Below, piece by piece: positions 50,348 to 61,319 of a stretch of DNA of 64,000 bases. Every line of letters starts with the position of its first letter. Position 1 is the stretch's first letter. The translations under genes were made by a program, and so were the position numbers. The stretch comes from Lucifuga dentata (taxonomy: Eukaryota > Chordata > Actinopteri > Ophidiiformes > Bythitidae), in the NCBI GenBank assembly GCA_014773175.1, contig VXCM01001353.1, forward strand, positions 1 through 64,000. The letters run 5' to 3'. The notes below the pieces were generated by a model that was given only the letters and a program-made list of their open reading frames with translations, was not told the origin of the DNA and made no database searches.

Positions 50348-50766
50348 TTACAGGACAGGACGGGTGGGGGGTGAAAGTTGACCTAATGACAATTCAAGTT
50401 TTTCAAACGAGTGCAGTATACAATCCACAATTCCTTCGGCAGATTCAGGATTCTCCATGAAATCAATCATTTTCTTCATCACTCCACTTTCAGTAAAGAA
50501 CTGCACTGCAAGGGCAAACATTTTTCTGTTTCCCTTGTTAGAGGTATCAGTTTGAACAGAAAAAATGGGAGGTCTTTCAGATGTCAAAATTTTCATCACA
50601 TCCTCCACAGCCTTTGGTGCAAGGACATCTTTTACTAATGTCTCTGATTTTGTTCTCCCACAACAAATTTTCTTGGCAAGTTTTGAGTCTTGCAAGATTT
50701 TCTGGTTCAGCTTCTGTGCACAAGCAGCACTGTTATAGCTGAGGTTGTGCTTAACAGTGTGTTATA
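50348..50766 (-). pseudogene. transposase-like fragment (hAT/ZBED-like host-gene family)
   Basis: One minus-strand frame stays open from about 50,758 to a stop at 50,348. It reads TVKHNLSYNSAACAQKLNQK, then KICCGRTKSETLVKDVLAPK, IFSVQTDTSNKGNRKMF and LAVQFF. From memory, this layout (VKH..SYNS, CGRTK.E, TD.SNKGN.KMF) is that of a domesticated or transposon-borne hAT-like protein common in fish genomes. There is no start codon and a stop (TAA) lies just upstream at about 50,764, so it is an isolated fragment. The family assignment rests on recognition, not a search. Confidence 0.5.
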
Positions 50767-52728
50767 CAAGCATCAGCTCTGTTACCGAGGAGTCATTATA
50801 TTAGACAAAAGGTGTATGTGAACTAAGCTATTAAATATAAAGGATTGTTTGATTTTTTTTTTTTTTTTTTTTTAGAAAATAAAAACAACTTTGAAATATG
50901 TATCAAGTTTATGGATTGTATAGACTGGTAGTTATTTAGAGCACTATACATTGACATATTTCAATAATATATCATTTCAATAATATATCATTTATTAATT
51001 ATTAAAATGACTGAAGATGAAAACTAATAAAATCCAAGAGAACTGATGGAATAAGCATGATCAGTTTGCACTGCTGATTATTGCCTAGATCCTTACTGAA
51101 TGTATACTATAGGCAAATGTAAGCTATCATATAGGCTAGGTTACATTGGCAACACACAATTAATTAAACAATATACCATGTATGCTTCGGGGGGAGGTCT
51201 GAGGTATGAAGAAATGAGTGATTGCAGTCTGTGTATTCTGCTGTTTAGCTGCTTTGACACGGGCAATACCAGAAGCGTGCTATTTGAGGTCAGACATCCC
51301 TCCATGGGCAATTATAATAACCTGAAACATGTTTGTGTAGTTTGACCAAGAAGCCACCAGCTAATCTTGCATAAGATGTTGACATGGTTTGTACAGTACT
51401 GTAAAAAGTAATTATCACGTCAATAGTTGCTGAAAGTTGCATTGTTCAGTGGATAAGCTGTTCTAATACATTGAAGGAGATGTGATATCTACAGATGATT
51501 AAATGTCCTTTTGTAGTAGAAGCATGGGTGGTGTTTACATAACTGTAAACATGAATGTAAACAAAAATCCAGGAAAACATCTTCCACAATCAATAACTCC
51601 TAAAACAAGACCGTGGTAAAACAGAAATAAGGCTAATCTTCCAGCTTTCACATCTTTCACATTTTGTCCAAGTCCAAAATATGTGGGCAGATTGCATTCT
51701 GTCAACTGAATTCTTAAGTCACACTCATGTCATCCACATATGATAAAATCTAATTGAAATAATCAGAAATATAGGTGTAAATATTTAAGATACCTTGTAG
51801 GATGGAAGTACAGTACATAGAGAAGTCAGCATACTCAAAAGATTCATTGTCACATATGTTCCACTTGTGCACTTCCCGTTACACACTACAGAATCTGAGA
51901 CATTTTTAGATTAAATCAGAGTGTAATATAATGAGGTGTTTGGGAGTTTCATATTGCAGTATAATGATACTGTACTATCATCATCCACATGCTCCATTTG
52001 CACAGTGACACATCATATGCGGCAATGGACTCACAGCATTATTAAAATAGCAACATCCCTCTGACAAAGCCAAGTCACATCTGCTGTCTGAGGCCCAAGT
52101 AATGATTACCTTCTGCTACCTACAACCACATAATACGATGACCATCAGTTTACTGTACATATGTAAAGATAGGTAGCAGTTGGATTTGCAGTGCAAAACT
52201 TACAAAAGTATTTAAAAAGGACACCTACAGTACATAATTCCATAAATACATTTATACAAAATTGAATCAACTATTATGTCAATCTCTGCTGCAGCCAATG
52301 CTATTTTAATATCTGCTGTGTAACTCCATAGGGAAAAAGAAAAAAAAAATACAACATATGCATGATGCTTAAAAGGTGTTGAGAAAAAAAACTGCATCAT
52401 GTATGTTACATGTTGTACAGGTACATACAGTACATGCACTTAAGCATTCATACTAAAAATATAACAAAATAAAGCAGCAACTGTCACTGTGTTAATCATA
52501 AAATATAAAATGTAGCACATTCAGAATTGCTAAAAAAAAAAAAAAAGNAAAAAAAAAAAAAAAAAAAAAAAAATAGATAAGATGCATGTCTCATTTGGGC
52601 CATCAAACCAATATAAAAACCTCAGTAGGAGCTCTGGACATGATAGCAATGAACCTTCATGTGAACTGAAGGACAAAAATCTTAAAGCACTGCCCTCAAC
52701 AACAAAACCAGCATAGCCCTTCAAATCA
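50767..52728. other. AT-rich stretch, no gene seen
   Basis: It contains poly-T at 50,857-50,874 and poly-A with 'n' at 52,532-52,572. The end next to 52,729 should hold the 3' UTR of the fut9-like gene; no convincing poly-A signal was fixed. Confidence 0.5.
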
Positions 52729-53882
52729 CTATCCACCCCAGTACCACTTGTCAAGATTATTGAATGATTTGTACTCCGTGTGCCTACACAGGTAATCACA
52801 AGCCAGGCATGCGTGCTCTGCCCAGAAATAGGCCTTCTTTACTTTAAAGTGCTGCCGCCACTCAAAGTACCTGAGATACATTTCTTCGTCCTTGTCCAGG
52901 AGCAGCAGATAGTCAGCCAGCTCCTTGGGAGAGGTGAAGTCATCCACATGGATGAAGNCTTGTCCAGGAGCAGCAGATAGTCAGCCAGCTCCTTGGGAGA
53001 GGTGAAGTCATCCACATGGATGAAGGCATCTCCCTGGATAAAGTTCTCATAGTTCTGCCTGGGTGGGCCAAGAACCACTGGCACTGTTCCCACAGAAAGT
53101 GGGTTGTACAGTTTTTCAGTAATGTAGTCCTTGTGAATGGAATTCTCAAATGCCAGGTAGAACTTACAACTGGCAATGGTGGGAAAGTAGTCCTGATCAG
53201 AAATGTATTTTCCAAAAGCTTGTCCATATGTGTGAACCTCAGTGTGCTTGGACAACTCATTGTAGTACTTCACCCGCACATGGTCTGGTTTCCAGTTGCT
53301 TACAATCCAACAGACTAGCTTGCTTTTGCTGGGTGGGACAAAGTCCTCTTCACCCTCTGCTGCTACGATGGCCCCATAAGGCACTTCAATGTCAGCATCC
53401 TGACGATAATTGAGAGTTAGATTGAACATGTTCTCAGTGCCCGGTATCTGGGAGGAGTGAGATGGGGACTCCATGTTCATCCATATCCATTTTTGGAAGG
53501 ATGGTCGCTGGAGTGGTGGCAAGTTAGACAAGTCAGCGTGGATGTCTCTGTGATGGATGACAACCCCATCAGCCTTGCTGTAAAGGTTCCTATCTGCTGT
53601 GATGAAACAGCCCTCGATGTTGAAGAGAGAGCTGCAGACATTTAGGTCATAGGTATGTCCAAAGGGCCAGAGCCAGATCAGCACAGTGGTCAGGTTTTTA
53701 TTACTCTTGGTAGAGAAGACATTTGTGACCCTGTCAGTTGTTGATACTGTTGACTCTACAAGACCTGATAACCAGCTTGTAGATGGCTTAAAATACATCA
53801 AAAACAGTGTCACAAAGCATCCCAGTATAAAAGTGCCAAGCAAAAGGGGTCGTAGGATTCTGTGAAAAAGTGCTGGTGTCAT
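52729..53882 (-). CDS. fut9: fut9-like alpha-1,3-fucosyltransferase (frame broken by an assembly duplication)
   Basis: Golgi type II enzyme of family GT10 that moves fucose from GDP-fucose to GlcNAc in lactosamine chains (Lewis x type), as known for FUT9. The ATG is at 53,882, a few bases after a 5' UTR acceptor (ccttttcag), so all coding lies in one exon, as in FUT9. Leaving out the 67-bp second copy and the 'n', the length is 361 aa (human 359). Visible: transmembrane segment about 9-30, VIHHRD 108-113, sequons at Asn63 and Asn154, the GT10 signature FYLAFENSIHKDYITEK 241-257, VPVVLGPPRQNYENFI, and the C-terminal HACLACD. In the given sequence 52,891-52,957 is repeated as 52,959-53,025 around 'n' at 52,958, adding 68 nt and shifting the frame. 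Fish carry several fut9-like genes, so the paralogue is uncertain. Confidence 0.9.
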
Positions 53883-55079
53883 ACTCTGGCCTGAAAAGGA
53901 CAAATTAGAGGAAAAATGACAGATTAAATTCATAATTTTCAATCAGATAAATACAGAGTAATCACCTTATGATCTAAAATATTAGCCCCATGTATTTATA
54001 ATGTTCATTATGCTGCATCATGGACTCAAGTTTATACAGTCTGTGCTTAAGAGCAGTGTGTACCTGAACGTGAGTGAAGTCATTGTATTACTCTAGGAAT
54101 GTATTCCATTAATTTTGGATCAATACTCAAAGAAAAATGACTTATCTTCAGGCATATTATAATACAAACCTGGTAGATTTGACTGAGTGCTGAAATCCAA
54201 GCATCAGTAGAGGTTGTAGGTATATGAAGGAGCAGTTCCTATATTGGGTCAACAATGGGATGACTCTTCTTTATAATTCATCATCCAAAAAATGTGCATC
54301 TCACAGCTCAAAGAAGATGTGACTTTGCTCTTATTCAGAATGTGTCTGATCTTGAATGTACAGCTCTTCTCAGTGATGCCTCCTTTATATGGGGAGAAGG
54401 AAAAAATGAATTCAGCAAACATCACCATCATACCACTGAGTCTACACAAAGAGGTTACCAAACTTGGATAGTAACAGAATGTAATGGTGTTACATAATCA
54501 AGATACAAAAAACAAACAAACAAAAAAACTGTAACTGTATTCCATTACAGTTACAGAGAAAAACTGTAATCAGATGACTGATACATTTAGTAAAAAATGG
54601 GGATTACTATCAGGATTACACTGCAAAATGATCCACAACGATTTTCTGCCAAGCACACGCTGCACACATAACATCTCCCTCTGAGAGCAAATGTTTATGA
54701 GCATCGCTATGGACACCAGTGGGGGAAAAAAATGCTTTCAGTGCTGTTATGTTACGTTTGTATTATAAAATAAAATAACAAGATGATGAGGCCAAGGTAT
54801 AATTCTTGTGTTTACTCAGAAACTGCTACAATTTAACAACATGTAGTCCGTCTCCTAGCAACAGCAAGACAAGGCTTCCTACTTCTGTGTTCACGTGCAT
54901 TACTGGAACTGGAACCTTTTCAGAATAAAGCTCATAACAATACAAGTGTGTGGAAGTTTTGCCACTATTTTGTCTTTAAGGCAGAAAAGGGAATAACATC
55001 ACAGTGCAATTTATGCCTTCCAGCTGTGAAAATACTGTCATCATAAGACGCAACATCTAATCTAAAGAAACATTTGCAG
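53883..55079. other. fut9-like upstream flank with hAT-type repeat relic
   Basis: The minus-strand 5' UTR exon or exons of the fut9-like gene must lie upstream but cannot be placed. The segment at about 54,470-54,640, with repeated GTAAC/GTAATCAGAT and ATTCCATTACAG words, resembles a widespread fish hAT-type non-autonomous repeat; this is recognition only. Confidence 0.35.
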
Positions 55080-56453
55080 GTAAGAACAACCAGTATGCCA
55101 GGTAGCCAAAACTCACATTAACCAGCATTTGAATACCATAAGAGCCTGCTTTTGATGGGAGGGAAGAGCCCTTGTCCTGTCAGAGCAACCAAAGAGTGCT
55201 AGGCTACAATCTGGCTGAATATCCACTCTGAATTGTTTAGAAAAACAACTGAATATATTACACCAGAATTTGTACAGTACTGGACAGAACCAAAACAAAT
55301 GTGACAGTGATCCTTCAGCAGTACCGCATCTGTCACACAAAGAAGAAACTGAATCATATATTCTACTAAGTTTAATTTTGGAATAATGCAATCTATGTAA
55401 AACTTTAAATTGAATTAATCTGTATCTGGAATTAATTGGACAGCTCTGTATACTGACAAGCCCTCCTCCCACAACTCATCTGACACAGGAATACCCAACT
55501 CACTGGCCCAGGTTTTCTTTAGATGACTGGTATTCACTGGTATCATAAACGTTGTAGCAAAACGAGAGATCAAGTGTTTAGAGTTTGGATGTGAGAGGAG
55601 TAAATCATAAAAAACGTGGCTCTTTGGTTTACTTGTGAATTCTGGAATATTTTCCTATACATAGTGTCTGACCTGTAGGTAATGGAAAAAATGTAATTGA
55701 AGAAGGTGATATTTAGTTTGAAGCTGGAAGAATGAGGTGAATTTATTATCTATGTAGAAATCTCCAATACAACACAGACCTTTTTCTCTCCATTTATAGA
55801 ATACTCCATCCATTAGTGAAGGTTTAAACAAATTATTATGTGTTACGGGAGTGTATATTGAGACATTTGACAGCTTGAATAATTTTTTGATTTGGTTTAA
55901 AATCTTCAGCAAATTTCTAAGAATGAAATTATGGCCAAGCAATTTATAAGAAGGCTGTATTCTAGAGAAAAGTAGCACTGGGAGACTGGGAGAGAGGTTT
56001 CTGCTACTGGCCTGGCTTCAATTTTTACGCAAAGCGGAGAGATAGCGGACCAGTCATCACCAGGAATACACCACTGCCAAAAAGTGAACACCCTGGCATT
56101 TGCAGCTCAGTAGTAGTGTCTGAACAGAGGAAGGCCAAGACCACCCACCCCCATTTACCTTATTCTGCAAATGGGCTTTAGAGATATGAGGGGGTTCGTT
56201 CCTCACNCCCACCCCCATTTACCTTATTCTGCAAATGGGCTTTAGAGATATGAGGGGGTTCGTTCCTCACACTAAAGAAAGAATAATTGAATCCAGTTGT
56301 TTAAAAAATGACAATAGTAAAAAGAGAGGGAGATTTTGGAAAAGATACAAGAACCCTGGAAGTGCAACCATTTTAATAGCATTGATACAGTCAATCATTA
56401 AGAAAGGAAGCAACCTCCATTTAGTGATATTAGCTTTTAATTCATCAAGCTAA
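55080..56453 (-). pseudogene. L1-like LINE ORF2, C-terminal part, decayed
   Basis: On the minus strand the pieces run in L1 order. LDELKANITKWR, INAIKMVALPGFLYLFQNLP and SFFKQLDSIILSLV come first, then MGVGGLGLP, KYHLLQLHFFHYLQVRHYV, and last SRYRLIQFKVLHRLHYSK with the zinc-knuckle-like CDRCGTAEGSLSHLFWFC. This is the thumb and C-terminal region of an L1-clade ORF2. Several frameshifts and stops interrupt it. A 63-bp block at 56,144-56,206 is repeated after 'n' at 56,207 and is an assembly artefact. Most of the polymerase domain and the endonuclease are missing. Confidence 0.8.
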
Positions 56454-56619
56454 CATAACATAACACAACTCCGACACTGTCTTCACACACTGACACACGC
56501 ACATACAGTATAGGCTGTACTTGGGGGGCCCCAAGAAAAAGAAAGCAGAGCGGAGAAAGCGAGAAAACGAAACCTAATGTCCGACTGCCTTGAATGCATT
56601 CCGTTTCATCTTCACAGCG

Positions 56620-57280
56620 CAGTGTTTCCCACAGGTAGAAAATTGTGGGGGGTTCACATGCGTGTGGTGCAGACGAAACGGGACACATTCATAGCAGTCG
56701 GACATTATGCTGCATTCGACAGATCTCGGAACTCAGATTTTTCCGACTTCTTACTTGGAAAAATGTGTTGGTCGAAGTCGGAGGTCGGGCTGGAAAACTC
56801 GGACCAAAATTATCTACCCCGACTTACCGACTATGACGTCACTCAACATGACGGCGCCTGTGGAATGAGCTTTGTGAATGGAAATAATCAGCTTAAAGGC
56901 GAAGAAAGTATTTTTTCTTGCGTGAAATTGAAAGGAAAAAGGTCAGAATATATCTCCAAGTTAACTATCTATTTTGTATAACTGTTTGCCATTGATATGT
57001 AAGTGTAAATAATTTCATATTACTTTTCTGCACAAAGTTTAATACCCACTGTGATTAATATCATTGTAAAACAACACAACCAAACAGTCCTGTAGTCTAA
57101 CTTTACTTTAGTTAGCATTTATTACGAAGTTTAATTAATTCTACAATAATTTATTGGTGTTCAGCTATGCTTTTTTGATTACATTTGGCTGGAACAGTTT
57201 GAGGTTGGAAGTTGGAGCTTCCAACTGGGAAAAATTCGACTTCCGAGGTCTGTGGAACGCAGCATTAGTGGGAAACACTG
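56620..57280. mobile_element. small hAT-like DNA element splitting the L1, with a second element nested inside
   Basis: The left end CAGTGTTTCCCAC (56,620-56,632) is the exact reverse complement of the right end GTGGGAAACACTG (57,268-57,280). Such 13-bp ends are hAT-like. No matching 8-bp duplication flanks the ends as read (TCACAGCG left, TTATGGCC right). No transposase is encoded. The inner inverted-repeat unit at 56,709-57,263 fills most of it. Confidence 0.6.
56709..57263. mobile_element. inner inverted-repeat element (MITE-like)
   Basis: The left end GCTGCATTCGACAGATCTCG and the reverse complement of the right end, GCTGCGTTCCACAGACCTCG, match over about 36 bases with a few differences, continuing to ATTTTTCC. 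The dinucleotide AT flanks both ends, which would fit an element making a 2-bp AT duplication (IS4EU/ISL2EU type); that family call is tentative. No coding capacity. Confidence 0.55.
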
Positions 57281-57288
57281 TTATGGCC

Positions 57289-57910
57289 TTTGTACTCCAG
57301 CTCTTGCTCTCTCCGGAGTCGCAATATCGCTCCTTTTCGCAAAAAAAGTGAACCCTGGTGATAATGGTGCGGGGTTTGGCTCCCTCCTGGGGTGATGGTT
57401 GCAGGGTCCAGTGTGCTCGATCGATGACAAGCGGGGATTGAAAGTTTGCTTCCCCCAGAAGCCGCAGGATCAGGCGCCTCGACAAACTCCGCTGGTCTGG
57501 TCCCCTCCTTCCGTTCAGGAATACCAAGAATCTTGATGTTATTGTGGCGTGACTGTCCCTCGAGGTCATCCACCTTGAGCATGAGAGCACTGTTTTCAGC
57601 CTTCAGGCTAGAAAGTGTCTTTTCCAAACAGCTAATGCGGCTCTCATGCTCCCACACTTGTGCTTCAGTAGATTCCACTTTCTCCATGAGTTCTTGTTGG
57701 GAGTTTTGCAAACCTGATATTAATGATCCTGAGAATATTATCAGAAATCTTCTCCCAGATCAGTGGCAAATCATCCTGCTCGTCACCCACTGCTTGGCGT
57801 GGGAAGTCCTCGTTAGCTTCGTTAGCATTAGCTGGAGCCTGCCAGTGCGACTCGGCATTACTGGGCTTTTTAGATGTCTTAGGTGGCATTTCGTTGTAGT
57901 ATGTCAAAAA
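57289..57910 (-). pseudogene. L1-like LINE ORF1 fragment with frameshifts
   Basis: The minus strand begins MPPKTSKKPSNAESHW at 57,889. After a frame change it gives a coiled-coil stretch (QQELMEKVESTEAQVWEHES, ISCLEKTLSSLKAENSALML), then QSRHNNIKILGIPE, typical of L1 ORF1p. After another frame change come ANFQSPLVIDRAHWTLQP and PRTIITRVHFF, then REQELEYKG. At least two frameshifts kill the frame. Together with 55,080-56,453 it is one L1-like copy lacking its middle. Confidence 0.8.
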
Positions 57911-59876
57911 TGAAACCCGAATAAATCAAAAAAGGTCTTCAATGCTGAGAAAAATGGATAAGAGACTGTAAAAATGTTATTTTGTCAAGTTGTCATGGAG
58001 GAGCTCCTGGAAACACGTCTACTCCATGCGCTGCTCATCATTTATATACTTTAACTGTGTCAATCTGTCTAAAGACAAGCTCATCTCATATACTCACCCA
58101 TAGAGCACACAGCTTTTCACTGCTGTCTTAAAATAACTCATAGCTTTTCACTGTCAATGCAAAGTCTTGCAAGGAAATCAGCTACAAATCATCACAATTT
58201 ATATGTGTAAATGAAAATGAAAACATACCTCCCAAATTTTATTTTTTATTTTTTATTAATACATAAAAATCAAACTCTTACTGCATTATAAAGAGCTTTA
58301 TAGCTCTATCTGAGAGAGCTGACATAAAATATTGTGAGCTGTTTGTCAATCCCTGTCTAAGCAGACCCTGTCAAAGGAGGGTTTTAGTGTGCCAGAGTGT
58401 TGCATGATGAAGACCTGGATCTTCCCAAGGGCCCAGAGACAGCCACAGATAACTTGCCCGCTCAGATATTAGCATGTCTAAAATTAGTGTTGTTAGAATT
58501 GCACCATGATAAGACAGCTTAAGATTTCACACTGCACACTGGTAGTCACTTTGTTTTAATCCCACAACTGTGTTAGTATAATAGGATATACAGCATGTCT
58601 GTCAATGCGATTACATGCACTATGCTATGCACTATGCTCTGATTTTTGTCGTGCAGAATTGTTACGACTGCAAGTCAACTGAATGTTTACATGCTAAGTA
58701 AATAACGTTACAGGCACATAGTCTAGGTCTGTTACTCGGAGTACACCAAAATTAGTTTGTGCCAATTTTGGTGTGATTATTGTGTTTATAAGGCTGAAAA
58801 AAATCAGGCCAAAAACCTGCGACCCTTAACAGAAGCCTCATAAAGCATGAGACTTCTTCATTGTGTCGGGAAAAGAGGTGATGCTTCAGAGCAATGAATA
58901 GCTGTCACCAAATTAAGTTTTGAATTTTTTTTCATGCGAGAAAATAGCTGCTTAGATTTCGAATATATGCTCGACTGATTGAAATAATGCTGAATTAAAA
59001 CTTTTTTTTTGACATTTTCAGGGCTACACCAGCGCCTCACTGTGCCGGGAACAGGATTGCAGCCAGCTAGATAGGAAGGAAGGCCTGCCCACAGCCTGGT
59101 GATTGACAGCTTGGCCCACAAGAATATATTGAAGAATATATCGGAGAATATAATATATCAGAGAATATAAAGAAGAATATATACAAAAACCAATACGGAA
59201 ATAAATTAAAAATAAAAATGAATGAAACTATATAAAAATGAATAAATAGAAAAATAAAAAAGAAGGAAAGTAATACAGAAATTTAAATAGGAAAAAATAA
59301 ATATATATGAAAATATATACAGAAATAAATTAATACAGAAATAAATGAATAAAATATATATCCAATGAACAAATAAATGTGAAAATAAATAAAAATGCTC
59401 ATAATTATTCTTTTATGTATTTTTTTAGTTTGTCTTTATATTTCCACATTATTTATTTATTCATTCCTCTTTATATTTCCACATTTATTTATTCATTCTT
59501 TATTTTTAATTTTGGCACAATGGGTATTTCATAAGAGTCACTACAGTAATAATAATAACTGGTAGTTGTGGGGCATACAGCTAAGAAACTAATCCTAATG
59601 GAATAGAATTCATCTTCATCACCATGTTTCACGAGATGGACGAATGAGATGCTTTTATTGCTAAGGTGGAACAGATTCATTTCAGCAAACAGAACTCCTA
59701 AGAGTTTTTCTTTTTTTTTTTTTNTTTTTTTTTTTTTGAAAACATGGAAGCCATTTCTAGCATCCCTTGGTGAGACCCGACTGTTTAATTTACATGTTTT
59801 TTGCTGCTGTGCTTTGCCATTATTTGGTGTAAACTGTATGTTTTATTTTGCATGATTGTTTGGTAGTGTTGCCCTG

Positions 59877-59907
<31 letters not shown>

Positions 59908-61060
59908 CTTCCCCTTCTCTCTCACATTAAGTGTGCTTCCCTTGTGATCAGCTTATAGGATGCCTGAAATTATTGAACTTATTGCTACGGACTGACAGAT
60001 GTGGACAATTTAGGGGAGCTTTGAACATAATTTTCTTACTTATTTTTTTTTTTTCTCTTCTTTTGTTGTGAATTTTGTTGCTGTTGTTTTGTTGTTGCAC
60101 TGGTTTATGTAGTGTTATTTCTGTTAAAATTTTGTTTGTTAAAAAACTCAAAATATTTAAAAAAAAAAAAAAACNATTTAAAAAAAAAAAAAAAGCATAT
60201 AAATGATCTGCTAGGCCTCATCTACAACTACTGGTGGCACTGAATGATCATGAGTCAAAGTTATGGTTATGTTTCCAATTTATGTGGTACTTATAGTTTT
60301 TTTTTTTTTCTGTGTAGGAGCCATTTGTTTTTCCAAATTGTGCATACACATTTTATTTTGGGGGACAAGCTCCTTAAGGTGGATTTAAACAGGATCTACA
60401 TAATCTGACCCATTTGATTCAATTCTGTCATTTTTTTTCCCTGCACTTATGTTTTTTTTTTTCAATTTGGTCTACCTTCCAGACCATCTTTAGTTATAGT
60501 TCATTCAGGCTATTAAACTCAACTTGTTGATACTGGAAATGTTCTTGGTATAGGTAATCCATCATCACAAACGAGATCAGTGGTAAAACTACCATATATG
60601 CAGATAATACAGCTGCATTAGGTCCTGCAAAAGATTAGAACCCACAAGGAACTTTCTTTATTTTGCACTGGGATATCATAAGATCTTAAGCATCTCGCCC
60701 AATGATCTACAACATACACTGTATACCTAAACTTTAATGGTAAGCGGTAAGTATTTATAGTACTCATTGAGCCAAGTCATCCCATGGTGTCACATACTTG
60801 ATGTCATTCATTCACCAAATAAATAACAATGCAATAACACAAACCACTTTTATAAAAGCATACAGTTTATCGACTCATACCTCTACAGTATGTTACATTT
60901 CTACATTAAGTTTAAAAAAGGATTAATGGGCAATTTGATGTTGAAAAATGTGCAAAGTGTTCCCGCACGGAATTTTGGGTTATGGTAATTATGGGTATGC
61001 CTACTACTACGTAGCAAAATCCACACAGAAGAGTTAAGACAGCAAGTAATTGAACGAGCA
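57911..61060. other. AT-rich stretch, no gene seen
   Basis: Its left end likely includes the L1 5' UTR. The segment 59,110-59,500 is made of AATATA and AATAAATGAATAAA words with an inverted counterpart (TTTATTTATTCATT), i.e. a low-complexity palindromic repeat. Poly-T and poly-A tracts with 'n' lie at 59,708-59,737, 59,878-59,907 and 60,158-60,194. No exon recognised. Confidence 0.5.
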
Positions 61061-61319
61061 ATGGAGTACAACCACAAAAGCGGGTTTCAGAAGCAAAAAC
61101 TGAAAGAAGCAGCCGAGAAAGAAAAAGCAAAGCTTCAAAAAATAGGCAGTTTCTTTAAAAAAAATAAAATAAAAAAAATAAAAAATAGCAAGCACTAGTT
61201 GTTCCACTGAGCAAGAGTGGAATAAAACACCTGCTAATGCTAATGCTAGCACGAGTGATTCTGAAGGGTTTAATAGACGACTTCGCACAGCAAAAAGCCC
61301 GGAGAATGCACCTGTGATG
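61061..61319 (+). pseudogene. first-exon fragment of a transposase-like (ZMYM/hAT-like) protein
   Basis: ATG at 61,061 opens a basic peptide MEYNHKSGFQKQKLKEAAEK, then KAKLQKIGSFFKKN. This resembles the start of hAT/ZMYM-like proteins in fish (K-rich lead, then a SFF box). A slippage-prone A-rich stretch follows and the frame stops at a TAG near 61,196. The DNA still ends at a good donor, CTGTGAT followed by GTAAGTAC (61,320). Downstream exons were not found. Recognition-based call. Confidence 0.35.

Noticed and set aside
53883..53942. Longer N-terminus for the fut9-like protein from an ATG at 53,942
   Set aside because: The extension crosses a splice acceptor (ccttttcag) and lacks similarity to FUT9; the ATG at 53,882 matches the family start.
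57241..57290. 8-bp target-site duplication of the hAT-like element
   Set aside because: The flanks TCACAGCG and TTATGGCC do not match, so no duplication is claimed.
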